DNA of 64,000 bases from Metabacillus bambusae (GTDB lineage: Bacteria; Bacillota; Bacilli; Bacillales; Bacillaceae). The translations under genes were made by a program, and so were the position numbers. The DNA is taken from contig NZ_JAGDEL010000006.1 of assembly GCF_017497975.1 (NCBI RefSeq), forward strand, positions 1-64,000, in the 5' to 3' direction. Of this stretch, positions 36,036 through 45,068 are shown piece after piece. Positions within the stretch are counted from its first letter, which is position 1; the number at the start of each line of letters is the position of its first letter. The notes below the pieces were generated by a model that made no database searches, was not told where the DNA came from, and was given only the letters and a program-made list of their open reading frames with translations.

Positions 36036-37304
36036 TTATGGTAATAAAGGTTTTATTTTTTCTGCAGATTCTTTCATTACTTTTTCAACATCTTCACCAG
36101 TAATGGTTCGTTGAAGGGCTTCTTGGACGATTGTTGATATTTCCGGATATTTTGTTCCGTAAGCACGAGGTTTAGATGTTTTTATCTGTTGAACAAACAC
36201 TTGTAATTGTGGGTCTTTGTTCCATTCATAATTCTCATCGCTAGCAACATCTTCACGGTTAGGTAATCGACCTCCAAGTTCATGCATTGGTCCCAATACA
36301 TCAGGCTGTTGAGTCCAGGTTATAAAATCAAATGCTTCCTGTTTATGTTCTGTTGTTGCTGTAATTGCCCAGTTTTCACCGCCAAGTATTGAAGCAGCTT
36401 GTTCATCTTCTGGCATAAGTACAACATCCCAATTCATATCCTTAGATTCTTCTCTGAGTGTAGGAAGCTGCCACGGTCCATTTACCATCATAGCTGCTTT
36501 ACCAGTTTGGAATTGAACAAGAACATCTTGCTGATCCCAATTAATAATATTTTCTGACATCGAGCCTTCCTTCACCAAATCTTGGATAAATGTCATTGCA
36601 GAAATAGCTTTTGGACTACCAAAGGAGTCTAAATCAGCACCAGATTGCCATAAGTAAGGTAAAAATTGGAATGTACCCTCTTCACTTTTAGTTGCAGCAA
36701 TTGCTAAACCTTTGCGATCATTTGTTGTTAATTTTTTTGCTGCTTCTTTTAAATCCTCCCAATTTTTAGGTGGTTCAGTAATACCGGCTTCTTCAAACAT
36801 GTCTTTATTGTAATAAAGTGCAAGCGCATTACTATTATTTGGAATACCGTAGTACTTACCATCTAACATCGTTGAAGCTTTTGGACCTTCAAAATATTGA
36901 TCTGCTTCTCCCCAAGCTTCTACTTCCTTTGTAATATCAGCAAAAACCCCGGCAGCTGCGAATGATTGATGATCAGGATTATCGATTATGACGATATCCG
37001 GCAATTCGTTCCCCGCAATTCCTTGAAGTAGTTTTGTTTTTAAATCAGCAAAAGGAAAATAGGTTCGCTCGAACTTAATATTTGGGTGACTTTCTTCATA
37101 CTTACGAAGCAATTCTAATTGTTCTTTTTCTGGAGGTGAATCTGGATTTAAATAATCCCAAACCTTTAATGTTACGACTTCATCAGTTTTATTTTTGCCT
37201 TCATCTTGTTGATCATTACTAGCCCCATCACTACTACATCCAACAAGTCCGATTAGCATTAAAAATAAAAGACCACATATTAATTTCCAGTGCGATTTCA
37301 TCAT
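36036..37304 (-). CDS. Extracellular sugar-binding lipoprotein (operon 2)
   Basis: 422 residues. Lipobox LIGLVGC places the anchor at Cys23. The mature part opens VVTLKVWDYLNPDSPPEKEQ and continues with typical family-1 solute-binding segments (FAAAGVFADITKEVE, KYYGIPNNSNALALYYNKDM, GKAAMMVNGPWQLP, GGENWAITATTEHKQEAFDF). Two adjacent ATG codons are possible starts after GGGGG. Only 11 bp separate it from the dehydrogenase gene before it, which links sugar import directly to oxidation. The substrate is unknown. Confidence 0.85.
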   Translation of the reverse strand: MMKSHWKLICGLLFLMLIGLVGCSSDGASNDQQDEGKNKTDEVVTLKVWDYLNPDSPPEKEQLELLRKYEESHPNIKFERTYFPFADLKTKLLQGIAGNELPDIVIIDNPDHQSFAAAGVFADITKEVEAWGEADQYFEGPKASTMLDGKYYGIPNNSNALALYYNKDMFEEAGITEPPKNWEDLKEAAKKLTTNDRKGLAIAATKSEEGTFQFLPYLWQSGADLDSFGSPKAISAMTFIQDLVKEGSMSENIINWDQQDVLVQFQTGKAAMMVNGPWQLPTLREESKDMNWDVVLMPEDEQAASILGGENWAITATTEHKQEAFDFITWTQQPDVLGPMHELGGRLPNREDVASDENYEWNKDPQLQVFVQQIKTSKPRAYGTKYPEISTIVQEALQRTITGEDVEKVMKESAEKIKPLLP

Positions 37305-37315
37305 AAATTCCCCCT

Positions 37316-38329
37316 TTAATTAATTGCTTCTATACTTTTACTCCCTACAATGGTTACTTCTTCACCATGTTTAATAGATTGTAGGGCACCACCCACTATT
37401 GCAAAGCTTTTTAAATTATCCTCGAGATGAGTGATTGGCTTTCGATTTTCTTTTATGGCTTGAACCATTTCAAAAATTGAAAATTCACGATCAGTATAAG
37501 GCATTTTGGGAAGTTCTAACTCTTGTGTTTTTCCATCCTCATAAGTCAAAAGTGGAACATCATCAATTAATTCAATGATTCCTTTGCTTCCTACTAAACG
37601 AACCTCTCCATTCCAAGATGTTTCTTTCCCCCTTGTTACCCAACTCCCAAAATAGTTGATTAAGGTTTCATCAAATTTAATGATGGCGCTCGCAACTCCA
37701 TTCCCACCAAACCAACTCCAAGATGGTTTCATACTTTTTGAATAAATGGATGTCGCATCTTTTCCTAAAATATGTCTTAATAAATCAAAGTGGTGTATGC
37801 TCATATCTTCTATTAAAATCTCACTATATTGATCTCGCCATCCACCAAATTTTGTTGCTCTTCTAAAATTCCATTCTCCATATTCAACAGTTCCAATAAT
37901 ACCTTGCTGAATACAATCCTTTATCGCTGAAATCTCTGGTCTCCATCGGTAATTTTGACTAATCATAATAAATTTCTCGTATTTCTTCGCTTCATTATAT
38001 AATTCAGTAGCTTCTTCGAATGTATGAGTAATTGGTTTTTCCATGAAGACATATAATCCTGCTCGTAGTGCGTCAAGTGCTAGGCGTTTATGTGTTTGCG
38101 GTGGTGTAATGATGATCGCTATATCTGCTTCAACTTGTTCAAAGGCTTCTAAATGATTTTGAAAGAACTCAATTGACTCATCTTTCAATAATTTCTTTGC
38201 ATCCAGGATATTATTTTCATCGACATCAACAACAGCAACTAGTTGAATTTCATTAAAGTCTCGTAAAATTGTTAGCCACGATTGTCCAAATCCTCCAACA
38301 CCTATTTGGATTACTTTTAACCGACTCAT
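37316..38329 (-). CDS. Gfo/Idh/MocA-family oxidoreductase (operon 2, first gene)
   Basis: 337 residues: RLKVIQIGVGGFGQSWLTIL (dinucleotide loop), FMEKPITHTFEEATELY with the catalytic lysine near residue 97, and EDMSIHHFDLLRHILGKDAT in which MSIHHFD replaces the usual DxGxHxxD, the arrangement of several glycoside-oxidising subgroups. First gene of operon 2, transcribed from the 231-bp region that holds two of the predicted LacI operators. AGGAGAG precedes the ATG. Confidence 0.8.
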   Translation of the reverse strand: MSRLKVIQIGVGGFGQSWLTILRDFNEIQLVAVVDVDENNILDAKKLLKDESIEFFQNHLEAFEQVEADIAIIITPPQTHKRLALDALRAGLYVFMEKPITHTFEEATELYNEAKKYEKFIMISQNYRWRPEISAIKDCIQQGIIGTVEYGEWNFRRATKFGGWRDQYSEILIEDMSIHHFDLLRHILGKDATSIYSKSMKPSWSWFGGNGVASAIIKFDETLINYFGSWVTRGKETSWNGEVRLVGSKGIIELIDDVPLLTYEDGKTQELELPKMPYTDREFSIFEMVQAIKENRKPITHLEDNLKSFAIVGGALQSIKHGEEVTIVGSKSIEAIN

Positions 38330-38440
38330 AAAACAATCACTCTCCTACTTTACTTAATGGTTTTATAAAGAACAACTTTTACACTTTTACAAAAAATAAT
38401 CGATGTACCACATCCTTTCGAGACTGAAGAAAAAATTATT

Positions 38441-38456
38441 TGATTATCGTACATCA
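38441..38456. promoter_or_regulatory. Predicted LacI operator O1 (operon 2 promoter)
   Basis: TGATTATCGTACATCA, an imperfect 16-bp palindrome with a central CG, the usual form of LacI-family operators. It lies 112 bp upstream of the first operon-2 gene. Two relatives occur at 38544 and 39705. Confidence 0.6.
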
Positions 38457-38475
38457 TTTTTAATAACAAGAATTT

Positions 38476-38525
38476 AAACGGGTAAATTACTAATGTACTG
38501 TACAATTTGTACTATTTACCCGTTT
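38476..38525 (-). terminator. Long stem-loop after the LacI gene
   Basis: Perfect 12-bp inverted repeat (38476-38487, 38514-38525) following the regulator stop codon on the minus strand. It has no strong T-run, so termination may be partial and transcripts may run on into operon 2. Confidence 0.5.
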
Positions 38526-38543
38526 CAATTTAGGATTTATTTT

Positions 38544-38559
38544 TGACGTACGATAATCA
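38544..38559. promoter_or_regulatory. Predicted LacI operator O2
   Basis: TGACGTACGATAATCA matches the reverse complement of O1 at 15 of 16 positions. Located at the end of the regulator gene, about 100 bp from O1, a distance that would allow looping. Confidence 0.6.
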
Positions 38560-38560
38560 A

Positions 38561-39595
38561 TTATTCGTGTACATAATATTTCACATTTCCCTTTGTTACA
38601 ATTTCAAGTTTTACAATGTCCTTTACTACCTGTATAGGCTCCTCTAACATAAGGTGATTAAAAACTTTTCTTACTGCAAGTGAACCTTGGTAAACTGGAT
38701 CCTGACAGATCGTTGCAGTTATGACATTCTTTTTAAGAAAGTGATGTATTTCTTTATTCATATCGTGACCAATTAGGATTGGATTCTTATTTAACTTCAT
38801 TTCTTCAATTCCTCTTGCTACTTCGGCAAGTGCTCCGGTGGCAACATAGATTCCATCAACTTGTTTTAACTCCTCTTCTAAATCCATAATAGAGTTTGAG
38901 AGATCTGTGTTACTTATTTTCAACGGGCGAATAAGCTCTATTTTATTGGACTGTGCAGTGTATTCTATAAAACCGAGAACTTTTTGCTGCATTTGAAACG
39001 TATTCATTTTATCTGTAATTAATGCGAATTTTTTAGATGTGTGTGTAAAATGATACAAAAGCTCTCCAGCTAATCGCCCAGAATCTTGATAATCTGCACC
39101 AACGTAGGATAATCTTTTGCTTGTAGGAGAGTCGCTGTTAAACGTATAAATCGGAAAGCCGCTTTCAATGCCAGTATTGATTACATGTATAAATGGGGTT
39201 GCATCATTGGCTGAAAGGACAAGTCCGTCATATTTTTCTGATTGAATAATGTCCTGAACGACTTGCACTTGCTCTTCGATTTCAAATTTCGACGTTCGAA
39301 TGATGTCAATTTCAAATCCATAATCACATAAATCTTTATATGCCTTCATAATCCCCATTTCAATTTCCTTCCAGAAATATTCTGGATAAATAGGAAAAAC
39401 AAACGCTACGAGAATTTGCTTTTTTCGAGAAAGTAAACTAGCTGACATATTTGGTTTGTAATTTAATTCTTTTGCTTTCTCTAAAACCTTTTTTAGTGTT
39501 TTAGGACTCACACCACTTCTGTTATTCAATGCTCGATCGACAGTGGCAATAGATAAGCCTAGCTGTTCAGCAATCGTTTTAGCTGTAATTTTCAT
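38561..39595 (-). CDS. LacI-family transcriptional regulator of sugar operon 2
   Basis: 344 residues. N-terminal helix-turn-helix and hinge helix are plain: ITAKTIAEQLGLSIATVDRA, then LNNRSGVSPKTLKKVLEKAK and LNYKPNMSASLLS. The remainder is the type I periplasmic-binding-like effector domain (LVAFVFPIYPEYFWKEIEMG, YDGLVLSANDATPFIHVINT, FALITDKMNTF). It is related to the sugar-sensing repressors that act with CRE-independent operators. GGTGAT precedes the ATG. The gene lies immediately upstream of operon 2, which it probably represses together with itself. Confidence 0.85.
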   Translation of the reverse strand: MKITAKTIAEQLGLSIATVDRALNNRSGVSPKTLKKVLEKAKELNYKPNMSASLLSRKKQILVAFVFPIYPEYFWKEIEMGIMKAYKDLCDYGFEIDIIRTSKFEIEEQVQVVQDIIQSEKYDGLVLSANDATPFIHVINTGIESGFPIYTFNSDSPTSKRLSYVGADYQDSGRLAGELLYHFTHTSKKFALITDKMNTFQMQQKVLGFIEYTAQSNKIELIRPLKISNTDLSNSIMDLEEELKQVDGIYVATGALAEVARGIEEMKLNKNPILIGHDMNKEIHHFLKKNVITATICQDPVYQGSLAVRKVFNHLMLEEPIQVVKDIVKLEIVTKGNVKYYVHE

Positions 39596-39704
39596 GACAT
39601 ATCACCACTTATCCAAAAATCTTATGTAACGATTAACTTGCTAATTTGAGTTATATCATATCGGAAAAGTCTATGTCAACTTATTATTTGAATTTTTTGA
39701 TTAT

Positions 39705-39720
39705 TGATGTACGTAAATCT
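39705..39720. promoter_or_regulatory. Predicted LacI operator O3 (regulator promoter)
   Basis: TGATGTACGTAAATCT agrees with reversed O1 at 13 of 16 positions and lies 110 bp before the LacI start, consistent with autoregulation. Confidence 0.5.
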
Positions 39721-39920
39721 TTTTGGTTTTTTTATAAAATTGATAAATAGGTACAGGAGTATTTGTGCTGTTTCCATCTGAACAAAATGGCGATAATTTT
39801 TTTGGGGATTTTCGTAAAATAATTTAATGAATAAATTGATCCTCGATCACCAATTTCAATGCCAAGGAGAGTTCCCTTCTATTAGGATTTCTTACTTCTT
39901 CGCTGTTCATTTATAATCGG

Positions 39921-39949
39921 TTTTCATAAGGAATGTTTTTTGTTATAAT
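39921..39949 (+). promoter_or_regulatory. Promoter of the MBL hydrolase gene
   Basis: TTTTCA (39921-39926), 17-bp spacer, TATAAT (39944-39949). The -10 box runs into the palindromic operator at 39947-39968. Confidence 0.6.
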
Positions 39950-39968
39950 GAATGAGTATTCATTCATT
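39947..39968. promoter_or_regulatory. FadR/TetR-like operator
   Basis: AATGAATGA, four bases GTAT, TCATTCATT: a perfect 9-bp inverted repeat. It fits the Bacillus FadR (YsiA) consensus TGAATGAMTANTCATTCA as I remember it, and overlaps the -10 box, so repression is expected. Confidence 0.6.
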
Positions 39969-40010
39969 GAACATAATGAAGGTTGATCAATACTTAACGA
40001 GGTGATCCAG

Positions 40011-40901
40011 ATGAAAAGGCTCGGCCCTATTCTAATTGTTGAAGGTCCAAATAATAGTAAGGTTCCTTATTCACGTAGTTTATACATAAATTGTTCTGAA
40101 AAGGTGTTAATTGATACTGGTGCAGATCCTCAAGAATTACTGAACATTAACGAACAATTTGGAGTGAATTTAATCATTAACACTCACTATCATCCAGATC
40201 ATACTCAACATAATCATTTGTTTAAGCATGCTAAAAAATGGATAAATCCAATTGAATATCACACTTCACTTACAATAGATGGAATAGCAAAGAGTAATGG
40301 GATTTATCAGGAGTGGGGTTCTGAAGGTGTAAAGTTATGGCAAGAAAATATTCCAAAAGAGTGGATACAAAGTCTTTCAGAAATCAATGGAAAATATGCT
40401 TATGAAAAAGAGTATTTATTTGGTGGAGTAAACGTCATTTTTTTACATACACCAGGTCATACAAAAGGATTTTCGTGCCCTTACTTCCCAAACTTAGGTA
40501 TTGTCTATACTGGAGATTATGATATGACTTCATTTGGGCCATGGTATAACGGCACAGATGGTAGTATAGATGACTTTATCAAATCAGGCCAGCGTCTGCT
40601 AAACATTGATGCAGACATATTTATAACCGGTCATCAAAAGGGTGTCTTTACAAGAGCAGAATTTAAGGATGCAATGATGAATTTTCTATCGATTATTGAT
40701 ATGCGAGATGAAATAATTGCAAAATATGTTCAACATGGTATGAATTTTGAAGAGCTTACGAATATTGGAATTTTTTATCCTCGAAAGGCTTTAGAACATA
40801 AGATTTTAAGGACATGGGAACGTGGTGGCATACGAAAACATCTCCATCGACTTGGCTACACTGTTGAGAATGCTGCAATCAAGCTGCTATGTGCAAAATA
40901 A
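40011..40901 (+). CDS. MBL-fold metallo-hydrolase
   Basis: Start ATG 40011, 6 nt after ACGAGGTG; a GTG three codons upstream lies inside that site. 296 residues with the metallo-beta-lactamase signature NTHYHPDHTQHN (HxHxDH, about residues 61-72), HTPGHTKGF, YTGDYDMTSFGPW and FITGHQKGVF, so two metal ions should bind. The C-terminal ~80 residues form a helical lid with KALEHKILRTWERGG. A thioester- or lactone-type hydrolase is plausible; the FadR-like operator in its promoter hints at fatty-acid related use. Monocistronic. Confidence 0.8.
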   Translation: MKRLGPILIVEGPNNSKVPYSRSLYINCSEKVLIDTGADPQELLNINEQFGVNLIINTHYHPDHTQHNHLFKHAKKWINPIEYHTSLTIDGIAKSNGIYQEWGSEGVKLWQENIPKEWIQSLSEINGKYAYEKEYLFGGVNVIFLHTPGHTKGFSCPYFPNLGIVYTGDYDMTSFGPWYNGTDGSIDDFIKSGQRLLNIDADIFITGHQKGVFTRAEFKDAMMNFLSIIDMRDEIIAKYVQHGMNFEELTNIGIFYPRKALEHKILRTWERGGIRKHLHRLGYTVENAAIKLLCAK

Positions 40902-40930
40902 CCGTTACCTTTTAATAGTTTATTTAATGA

Positions 40931-41143
40931 AGGCTGTTTTCGCAAACTTTGTTTCTATTTAAAAAGTAGTGCGGTGTGGTTGATTGCAGCGAGAGATGCT
41001 CGCTTTCAGCAGGGCGTGCGGTGAGCCTCCTCGGCGTAAACGCCTGCATGAGTCTCACCTGTCCCGCTACTACCGCAGGAGTCTCGCAATCCGTTCCAAT
41101 CAACCTGAAACAGTTTTTGGCAACAATCTCTTTGAAAAGAGCC
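40931..41143 (-). repeat. MITE-like repeat, family R1, copy 2
   Basis: Inverted relative to copy 1. Begins AGGCTGTTTTCGCAAACTTT and ends TCTCTTTGAAAAGAGCC, with the GC-rich core (GGTGAGCCTCCTCGGCG, CTCACCTGTCCCGCTACTAC) between. Open frames across it are by-products of its base composition. Confidence 0.75.
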
Positions 41144-41170
41144 ATAATAAAAGAGAGGGTCCCCCCTCTC

Positions 41171-41440
41171 CTATTCTTCCTCGTCCATTAATTCTTCAAA
41201 TGCAGATGATACTTTATCGAACTCCTCATCATTTTCAATGGCAGAGAAATCACCTTCATCATCTATCTTTAAAAAGAACACATCGATATCCTCTTCTGAA
41301 TCATCCTGAATATCTTCAACAAACCCAACTGCTACATAATCTGTTCCTTCTAAAGTAATTGCAGCTAACACTTCAACTTCATTTTCCTGATCATTTTCAT
41401 CGGTAATTGTAAATACTTCGCCTACTTCAATTTTATCCAT
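41171..41440 (-). CDS. DUF1292 (YrzB-like) protein
   Basis: 89 residues, strongly acidic. Contains the DUF1292 core: VFTITDENDQENEVEVLAAI, DYVAVGFVED and DIDVFFLKIDDEGDFSAIEN, and an acidic tail. Family members are small cytosolic proteins of unknown function, found near Holliday-junction resolvase genes in many Firmicutes; here that neighbour is missing. AAAAGGAG precedes the start. Stop codon lies right beside repeat R1 copy 2. Confidence 0.8.
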   Translation of the reverse strand: MDKIEVGEVFTITDENDQENEVEVLAAITLEGTDYVAVGFVEDIQDDSEEDIDVFFLKIDDEGDFSAIENDEEFDKVSSAFEELMDEEE

Positions 41441-41744
41441 TTTAAAAACTCCTTTTTGTCAACATACAAACGATTATTGGAAAATAACGCTACCCTTAAA
41501 AAAACTAGTACTCCAACTAGAGCCAATCAATAAGGACATGTCCACTTTCCCTTCCAACAAATAGTAACACTAATACTATTATATTTCCAAACAAATGAAA
41601 ATTAATGCTTAACTATGTAAGGGATGTTAATAAATAATGCTTAAAATATGTATTCATTGAAAAAATTACATCATACCTTAAATGGAGAACATCACCATTT
41701 ACTTATCCATGGTTAATATTTACAAGAAGAAAGGAGAAACATAA
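41441..41744. other. Intergenic region between divergent DUF1292 and SIMPL genes
   Basis: About 300 bp, AT-rich, holding the promoters of two divergent genes. I see no repeat, operator or small gene in it. Confidence 0.5.
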
Positions 41745-42431
41745 ATGAGTTATTTTCAAACACCTTTTCCTTACAATAGTAATAGTTACTTAAGGACAGT
41801 TAGGCAGGTTCAAGGTAAGATGATAATTGAAGGTAATGGTCGTTTAACGGTTATGCCTGATCAAGCAATAATTAACATCGGTGTTATGACTGAAAATAAC
41901 AATGTAGAAATCGCTCAAAATGAAAATTCCAAACAATCGAACCAGGTTATCGAAGCACTTCAACAATTAGGAATCTCATCTCATGATATCCAAACATTAT
42001 CTTATACGATTCATCCCATTTATGACTTTGTTGAAGGTAAGTCTATTTTTAAGGGCTATCAAGTGCAACATGTTTTCGAAATCACAGTATTTGACCTTCA
42101 GAAAGTAGGAGAGGTTTATGAAGCGGCAGTATCTGCTGGAGCTAATATGGCAGGAAGTCTGCGTTTTGAAGTGTCCAATAAGGATGGATATTATCAAGAA
42201 GCTCTACAACTGGCAATGAAAAACGCAACTGAAAAAGCAATGAAACTAGGGCAACAAATAGGGGTAACAATCCATGTTCCACCTACAAAAATTACTGAAG
42301 AATCAGTTTCTATCGCACCGAAAGAATTATCAATCTCCTTCGCTACAGAAACAAGCTTACAAGCTTCTCCTCCAATCCAAAAGCGAGAAATAGAAATCGA
42401 AGCAAAAATTTCTGCTGTTTTTCAGTATTAA
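41745..42431 (+). CDS. SIMPL (DUF541) domain protein
   Basis: 228 residues. The SIMPL domain covers most of the chain: IIEGNGRLTVMPDQAIINIG, NSKQSNQVIEALQQLGISSH, TLSYTIHPIYDFVEGKSIFK, then FKGYQVQHVFEITVFDL and NATEKAMKLGQQIGV. In bacteria these proteins tend to be periplasmic or surface-linked; here no clear signal peptide is seen, but a short N-terminal extension with FQTPFPYNSN. GAAAGGAG lies upstream. Function unknown. Confidence 0.8.
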   Translation: MSYFQTPFPYNSNSYLRTVRQVQGKMIIEGNGRLTVMPDQAIINIGVMTENNNVEIAQNENSKQSNQVIEALQQLGISSHDIQTLSYTIHPIYDFVEGKSIFKGYQVQHVFEITVFDLQKVGEVYEAAVSAGANMAGSLRFEVSNKDGYYQEALQLAMKNATEKAMKLGQQIGVTIHVPPTKITEESVSIAPKELSISFATETSLQASPPIQKREIEIEAKISAVFQY

Positions 42432-42435
42432 TATT

Positions 42436-42480
42436 TGGCAAAGGACGGAACCTAATTCATTGGTCCGCCCTTATTTTTGA
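42436..42480. terminator. Terminator shared by the convergent SIMPL and aldo-keto reductase genes
   Basis: Imperfect GGACGGAACC / GGTCCGCCC hairpin followed on the plus strand by TTATTTTTG. Confidence 0.6.
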
Positions 42481-43455
42481 TCATCTTAATGGAGCAAAGC
42501 CTTCCACTTTCTTTAATGTTTTCTCGATTTCTTCTAGTACATCAGCTTGAAGGTTGACTTGAACAGCCTTTACATTTTCTTCAATCTGTTCCGGTCTACT
42601 TGCCCCAATTAAAGCAGAACTGACTCCTTGTTTACGTAGTACCCAAGCTAATGATAGCTGAGCTAATGAAATACCAAGTTCCTGAGCTATTCCCTCTAGA
42701 TCTTGAACACATTCCAACACATTTTCTTTCAGATAACTAGTAATAACACCATTAACGTTATCATTTGCTGCTCTGCTTTCTTGTGGAATTTGTGTTCTTG
42801 GCTTGTATTTTCCTGTTAAAATGCCTTGTGCAAGTGGAGAAAATACAATTTGCCCAATTCCCTCTTCTTCACTAACTTTTAGTACCTCGTCTTCTATATA
42901 ACGCTCAAACATATTATATATTGGTTGATTTGAAACAAGTGGATGAAGATTCAATCTTTTACTAATTCCAGCAGCCTCCTTAATTTGTGCTGCACTCCAT
43001 TCACTAACACCACCATAGACAATTTTCCCTTGGGTAATTAAGTCGTCAAGAGCCCTTAGTGTCTCATCTGTAGGTGTTTGATCATCATAACGATGGCAAT
43101 AGTAGATATCGATATAATCCATACCAAGACGTTTTAAGCTCGATTCACATTGTTCCATTATATGTTTTCTAGATAATCCCCGATCATTTGGGCCTTCTCC
43201 CATTGGAAAGAATACCTTTGTTGAAAGCACGTAACTTGACCGACTGTAAGGCTTTAGTGCGGCACCAATTGCTTCTTCTCCAGCACCTCTGTTATAGGCA
43301 TTAGCTGTATCAAAAAAATTAATGCCGCACTCAAATGCTTTACTGATACATGCATTAGCTGCTTCTTGTTCTGCTGCCGTTCCATATGTAAGCCAACTCC
43401 CCAGACCAATCTCACTCACCTTTAATCCGCTATTTCCTACACGTCTATATTTCAT
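42481..43455 (-). CDS. Aldo-keto reductase (Kv-beta/YghZ-like)
   Basis: 324 residues. The catalytic tetrad can be seen: Asp and Tyr in FFDTANAYNRGAGEEAIG (about 49-54), Lys in VLSTKVFFPMG (about 79) and His in DIYYCHRYDDQTP (about 119). The insertion SYLKENVLECVQDL and C-terminal LIGASRPEQIEENVKA fit the Kv-beta subunit-like aldo-keto reductases, NADPH enzymes reducing aldehydes such as methylglyoxal. Single gene with GGTGAC upstream. Confidence 0.85.
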   Translation of the reverse strand: MKYRRVGNSGLKVSEIGLGSWLTYGTAAEQEAANACISKAFECGINFFDTANAYNRGAGEEAIGAALKPYSRSSYVLSTKVFFPMGEGPNDRGLSRKHIMEQCESSLKRLGMDYIDIYYCHRYDDQTPTDETLRALDDLITQGKIVYGGVSEWSAAQIKEAAGISKRLNLHPLVSNQPIYNMFERYIEDEVLKVSEEEGIGQIVFSPLAQGILTGKYKPRTQIPQESRAANDNVNGVITSYLKENVLECVQDLEGIAQELGISLAQLSLAWVLRKQGVSSALIGASRPEQIEENVKAVQVNLQADVLEEIEKTLKKVEGFAPLR

Positions 43456-43761
43456 TTATCAGTCACCTAACCCTTATAAATTTTATTTCTATTAAAATAG
43501 CAAGTATTATTTTGACTGTTGCACTTTATAAAATTCGCGATATTTCGATTTATTCCTTTAATATTTGCATGTTATATTACAAATTTTCAATTATTAAAGT
43601 AGACTGTTTTCCTTAGCCAAATTATTAAATGTATTACCCATCCATTATGTTATCTGTCTATACTTGACTTTCACTTTTTATTATCTGGAATTCTATTGAA
43701 ATTCGGTTTTTTACTTGCAAATTTCCTAAACTATTAAAGTTTAACAACAATCCCTCAATGT
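43456..43761. other. Intergenic region, no gene seen
   Basis: About 305 bp of AT-rich DNA between two minus-strand genes, containing the promoter of the aldo-keto reductase. Nothing else is recognisable. Confidence 0.5.
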
Positions 43762-43796
43762 AAAAAGGACGAATTTTAAACATCCGTCCTTTTTCC
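43762..43796 (-). terminator. Terminator of the twin-P-loop ATPase gene
   Basis: AAAAAGGACG (43762-43771) / CGTCCTTTTT (43785-43794), a perfect 10-bp stem with T-runs. Confidence 0.85.
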
Positions 43797-43799
43797 TTA

Positions 43800-44900
43800 T
43801 TAATATTTCTTTGCGATATATAACTCAACTTCATTTAATAGGCTTTGTTGAATCTCCTCTACCTTTGTAAAATCCATTGCATCAATATAATAACGCTCTA
43901 ATTCATCTCTTAACTCTTTTGCCTCGGCTAGGTAAGAAATTGCTTCCTTCATTTTATCTTTGTATGCTTTTGTTGTTCTTGCTATGTCACTTGCAAATTC
44001 TTCATCCGTCCCTGGAGTTATGCATCTTTCATACATATCAATAATTTCATCTGAATCTCTATCAGGGAAGTACTCATGAGGTGCTGTACTATCGAATATA
44101 GCAATCCCCCTTTCTCGCAAAATAACCATATCAAGACTATTTGGATCAAAACCACAATGGTATACCTCTACATCAAAGCCCTTTTCCTCACCTGCTGAAA
44201 CGATCTTCTTCAGCATGGTCGATTTGCCAGACCCAGCTCTTCCTTTTATAAAGTAACGTTTTTCAATATCTTCTGTTAAATTTTGAATAAAATCTACTGC
44301 TCCAAGAGGAGTTGCTGCACCTAAAAACCGATGCTTTATCTTTGGTGATTTCGCTAAAGCATTCTCACCATAAAAGAGATTGATCAATTCCTCTGTAAGT
44401 TTATTTGCTTCTGAAAAATCCATATTTGAAATATAAATATCTTCAATGTCATCATGAGCACTTAAAGCTTCAGCAAATGTTTCATAGGCAGTCTCAAACT
44501 TAATTGATATCATCTCATTAAGTCTAAGGATTGCTTCTTTATTTGCAGCTAGTTTTTCAGAATCCCAAGCCACTCCTAAATTCACATACTCTTCGATAAC
44601 TCCAGGTGCTTTAGGTTCAATTATATGTGGTGCTGTTCCATCGACGATCCCTATCTTACAGGCAGGGAGAATAACTCCATCTATTGAATTGTTATCTGAC
44701 GCACAATGCAAATAGTCAATATCAAATCCTTTGCCCTCATATAACTCGCCAATCTTTTTCATTAACGTGGATTTCCCAGTACCAGGACCACCTTTTAAAA
44801 TAAACAATCGCTCTAAATCCTCTAATACTGAGTCATAAAGACTAAAAAAACCTTTAGCTGTGTTACCTCCAGCATAATAATGACGAATCTTTGCACTCAT
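43800..44900 (-). CDS. PRK06851-type protein with two P-loop ATPase domains
   Basis: Start ATG 44900 after AAGGGTG; the ORF's longer start has no better site. 366 residues made of two related halves, each with a Walker A: FILKGGPGTGKSTLMKKIGE at about 22-42 and FIKGRAGSGKSTMLKKIVSA at about 202-222; each is followed by a DYLHCASDNNSIDGVILPA / EVYHCGFDPNSLDMVILRE pair, showing internal duplication. No Walker B of the AAA type is obvious. Known in Bacillus as an uncharacterised ATPase family. Single gene. Confidence 0.75.
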   Translation of the reverse strand: MSAKIRHYYAGGNTAKGFFSLYDSVLEDLERLFILKGGPGTGKSTLMKKIGELYEGKGFDIDYLHCASDNNSIDGVILPACKIGIVDGTAPHIIEPKAPGVIEEYVNLGVAWDSEKLAANKEAILRLNEMISIKFETAYETFAEALSAHDDIEDIYISNMDFSEANKLTEELINLFYGENALAKSPKIKHRFLGAATPLGAVDFIQNLTEDIEKRYFIKGRAGSGKSTMLKKIVSAGEEKGFDVEVYHCGFDPNSLDMVILRERGIAIFDSTAPHEYFPDRDSDEIIDMYERCITPGTDEEFASDIARTTKAYKDKMKEAISYLAEAKELRDELERYYIDAMDFTKVEEIQQSLLNEVELYIAKKY

Positions 44901-45068
44901 TGTATCACCCTTCCACTCCTTTTCTCCTAACATATGTAGATTATCTTACAAGGGTGAATGCCTATTTCTTATAAAATGTAAGATTTTGCAGCACTACCTG
45001 TGTTTATTGCGAAATAAGCTACACTTTCGATATAATGAACCATATATCAATTTAAAGGGGAAATCCGA

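Noticed and set aside
40924-41358. Several overlapping frames on both strands
   Set aside because: They fall on repeat R1 copy 2 and on the antisense of the DUF1292 gene; no ribosome site and no family resemblance.
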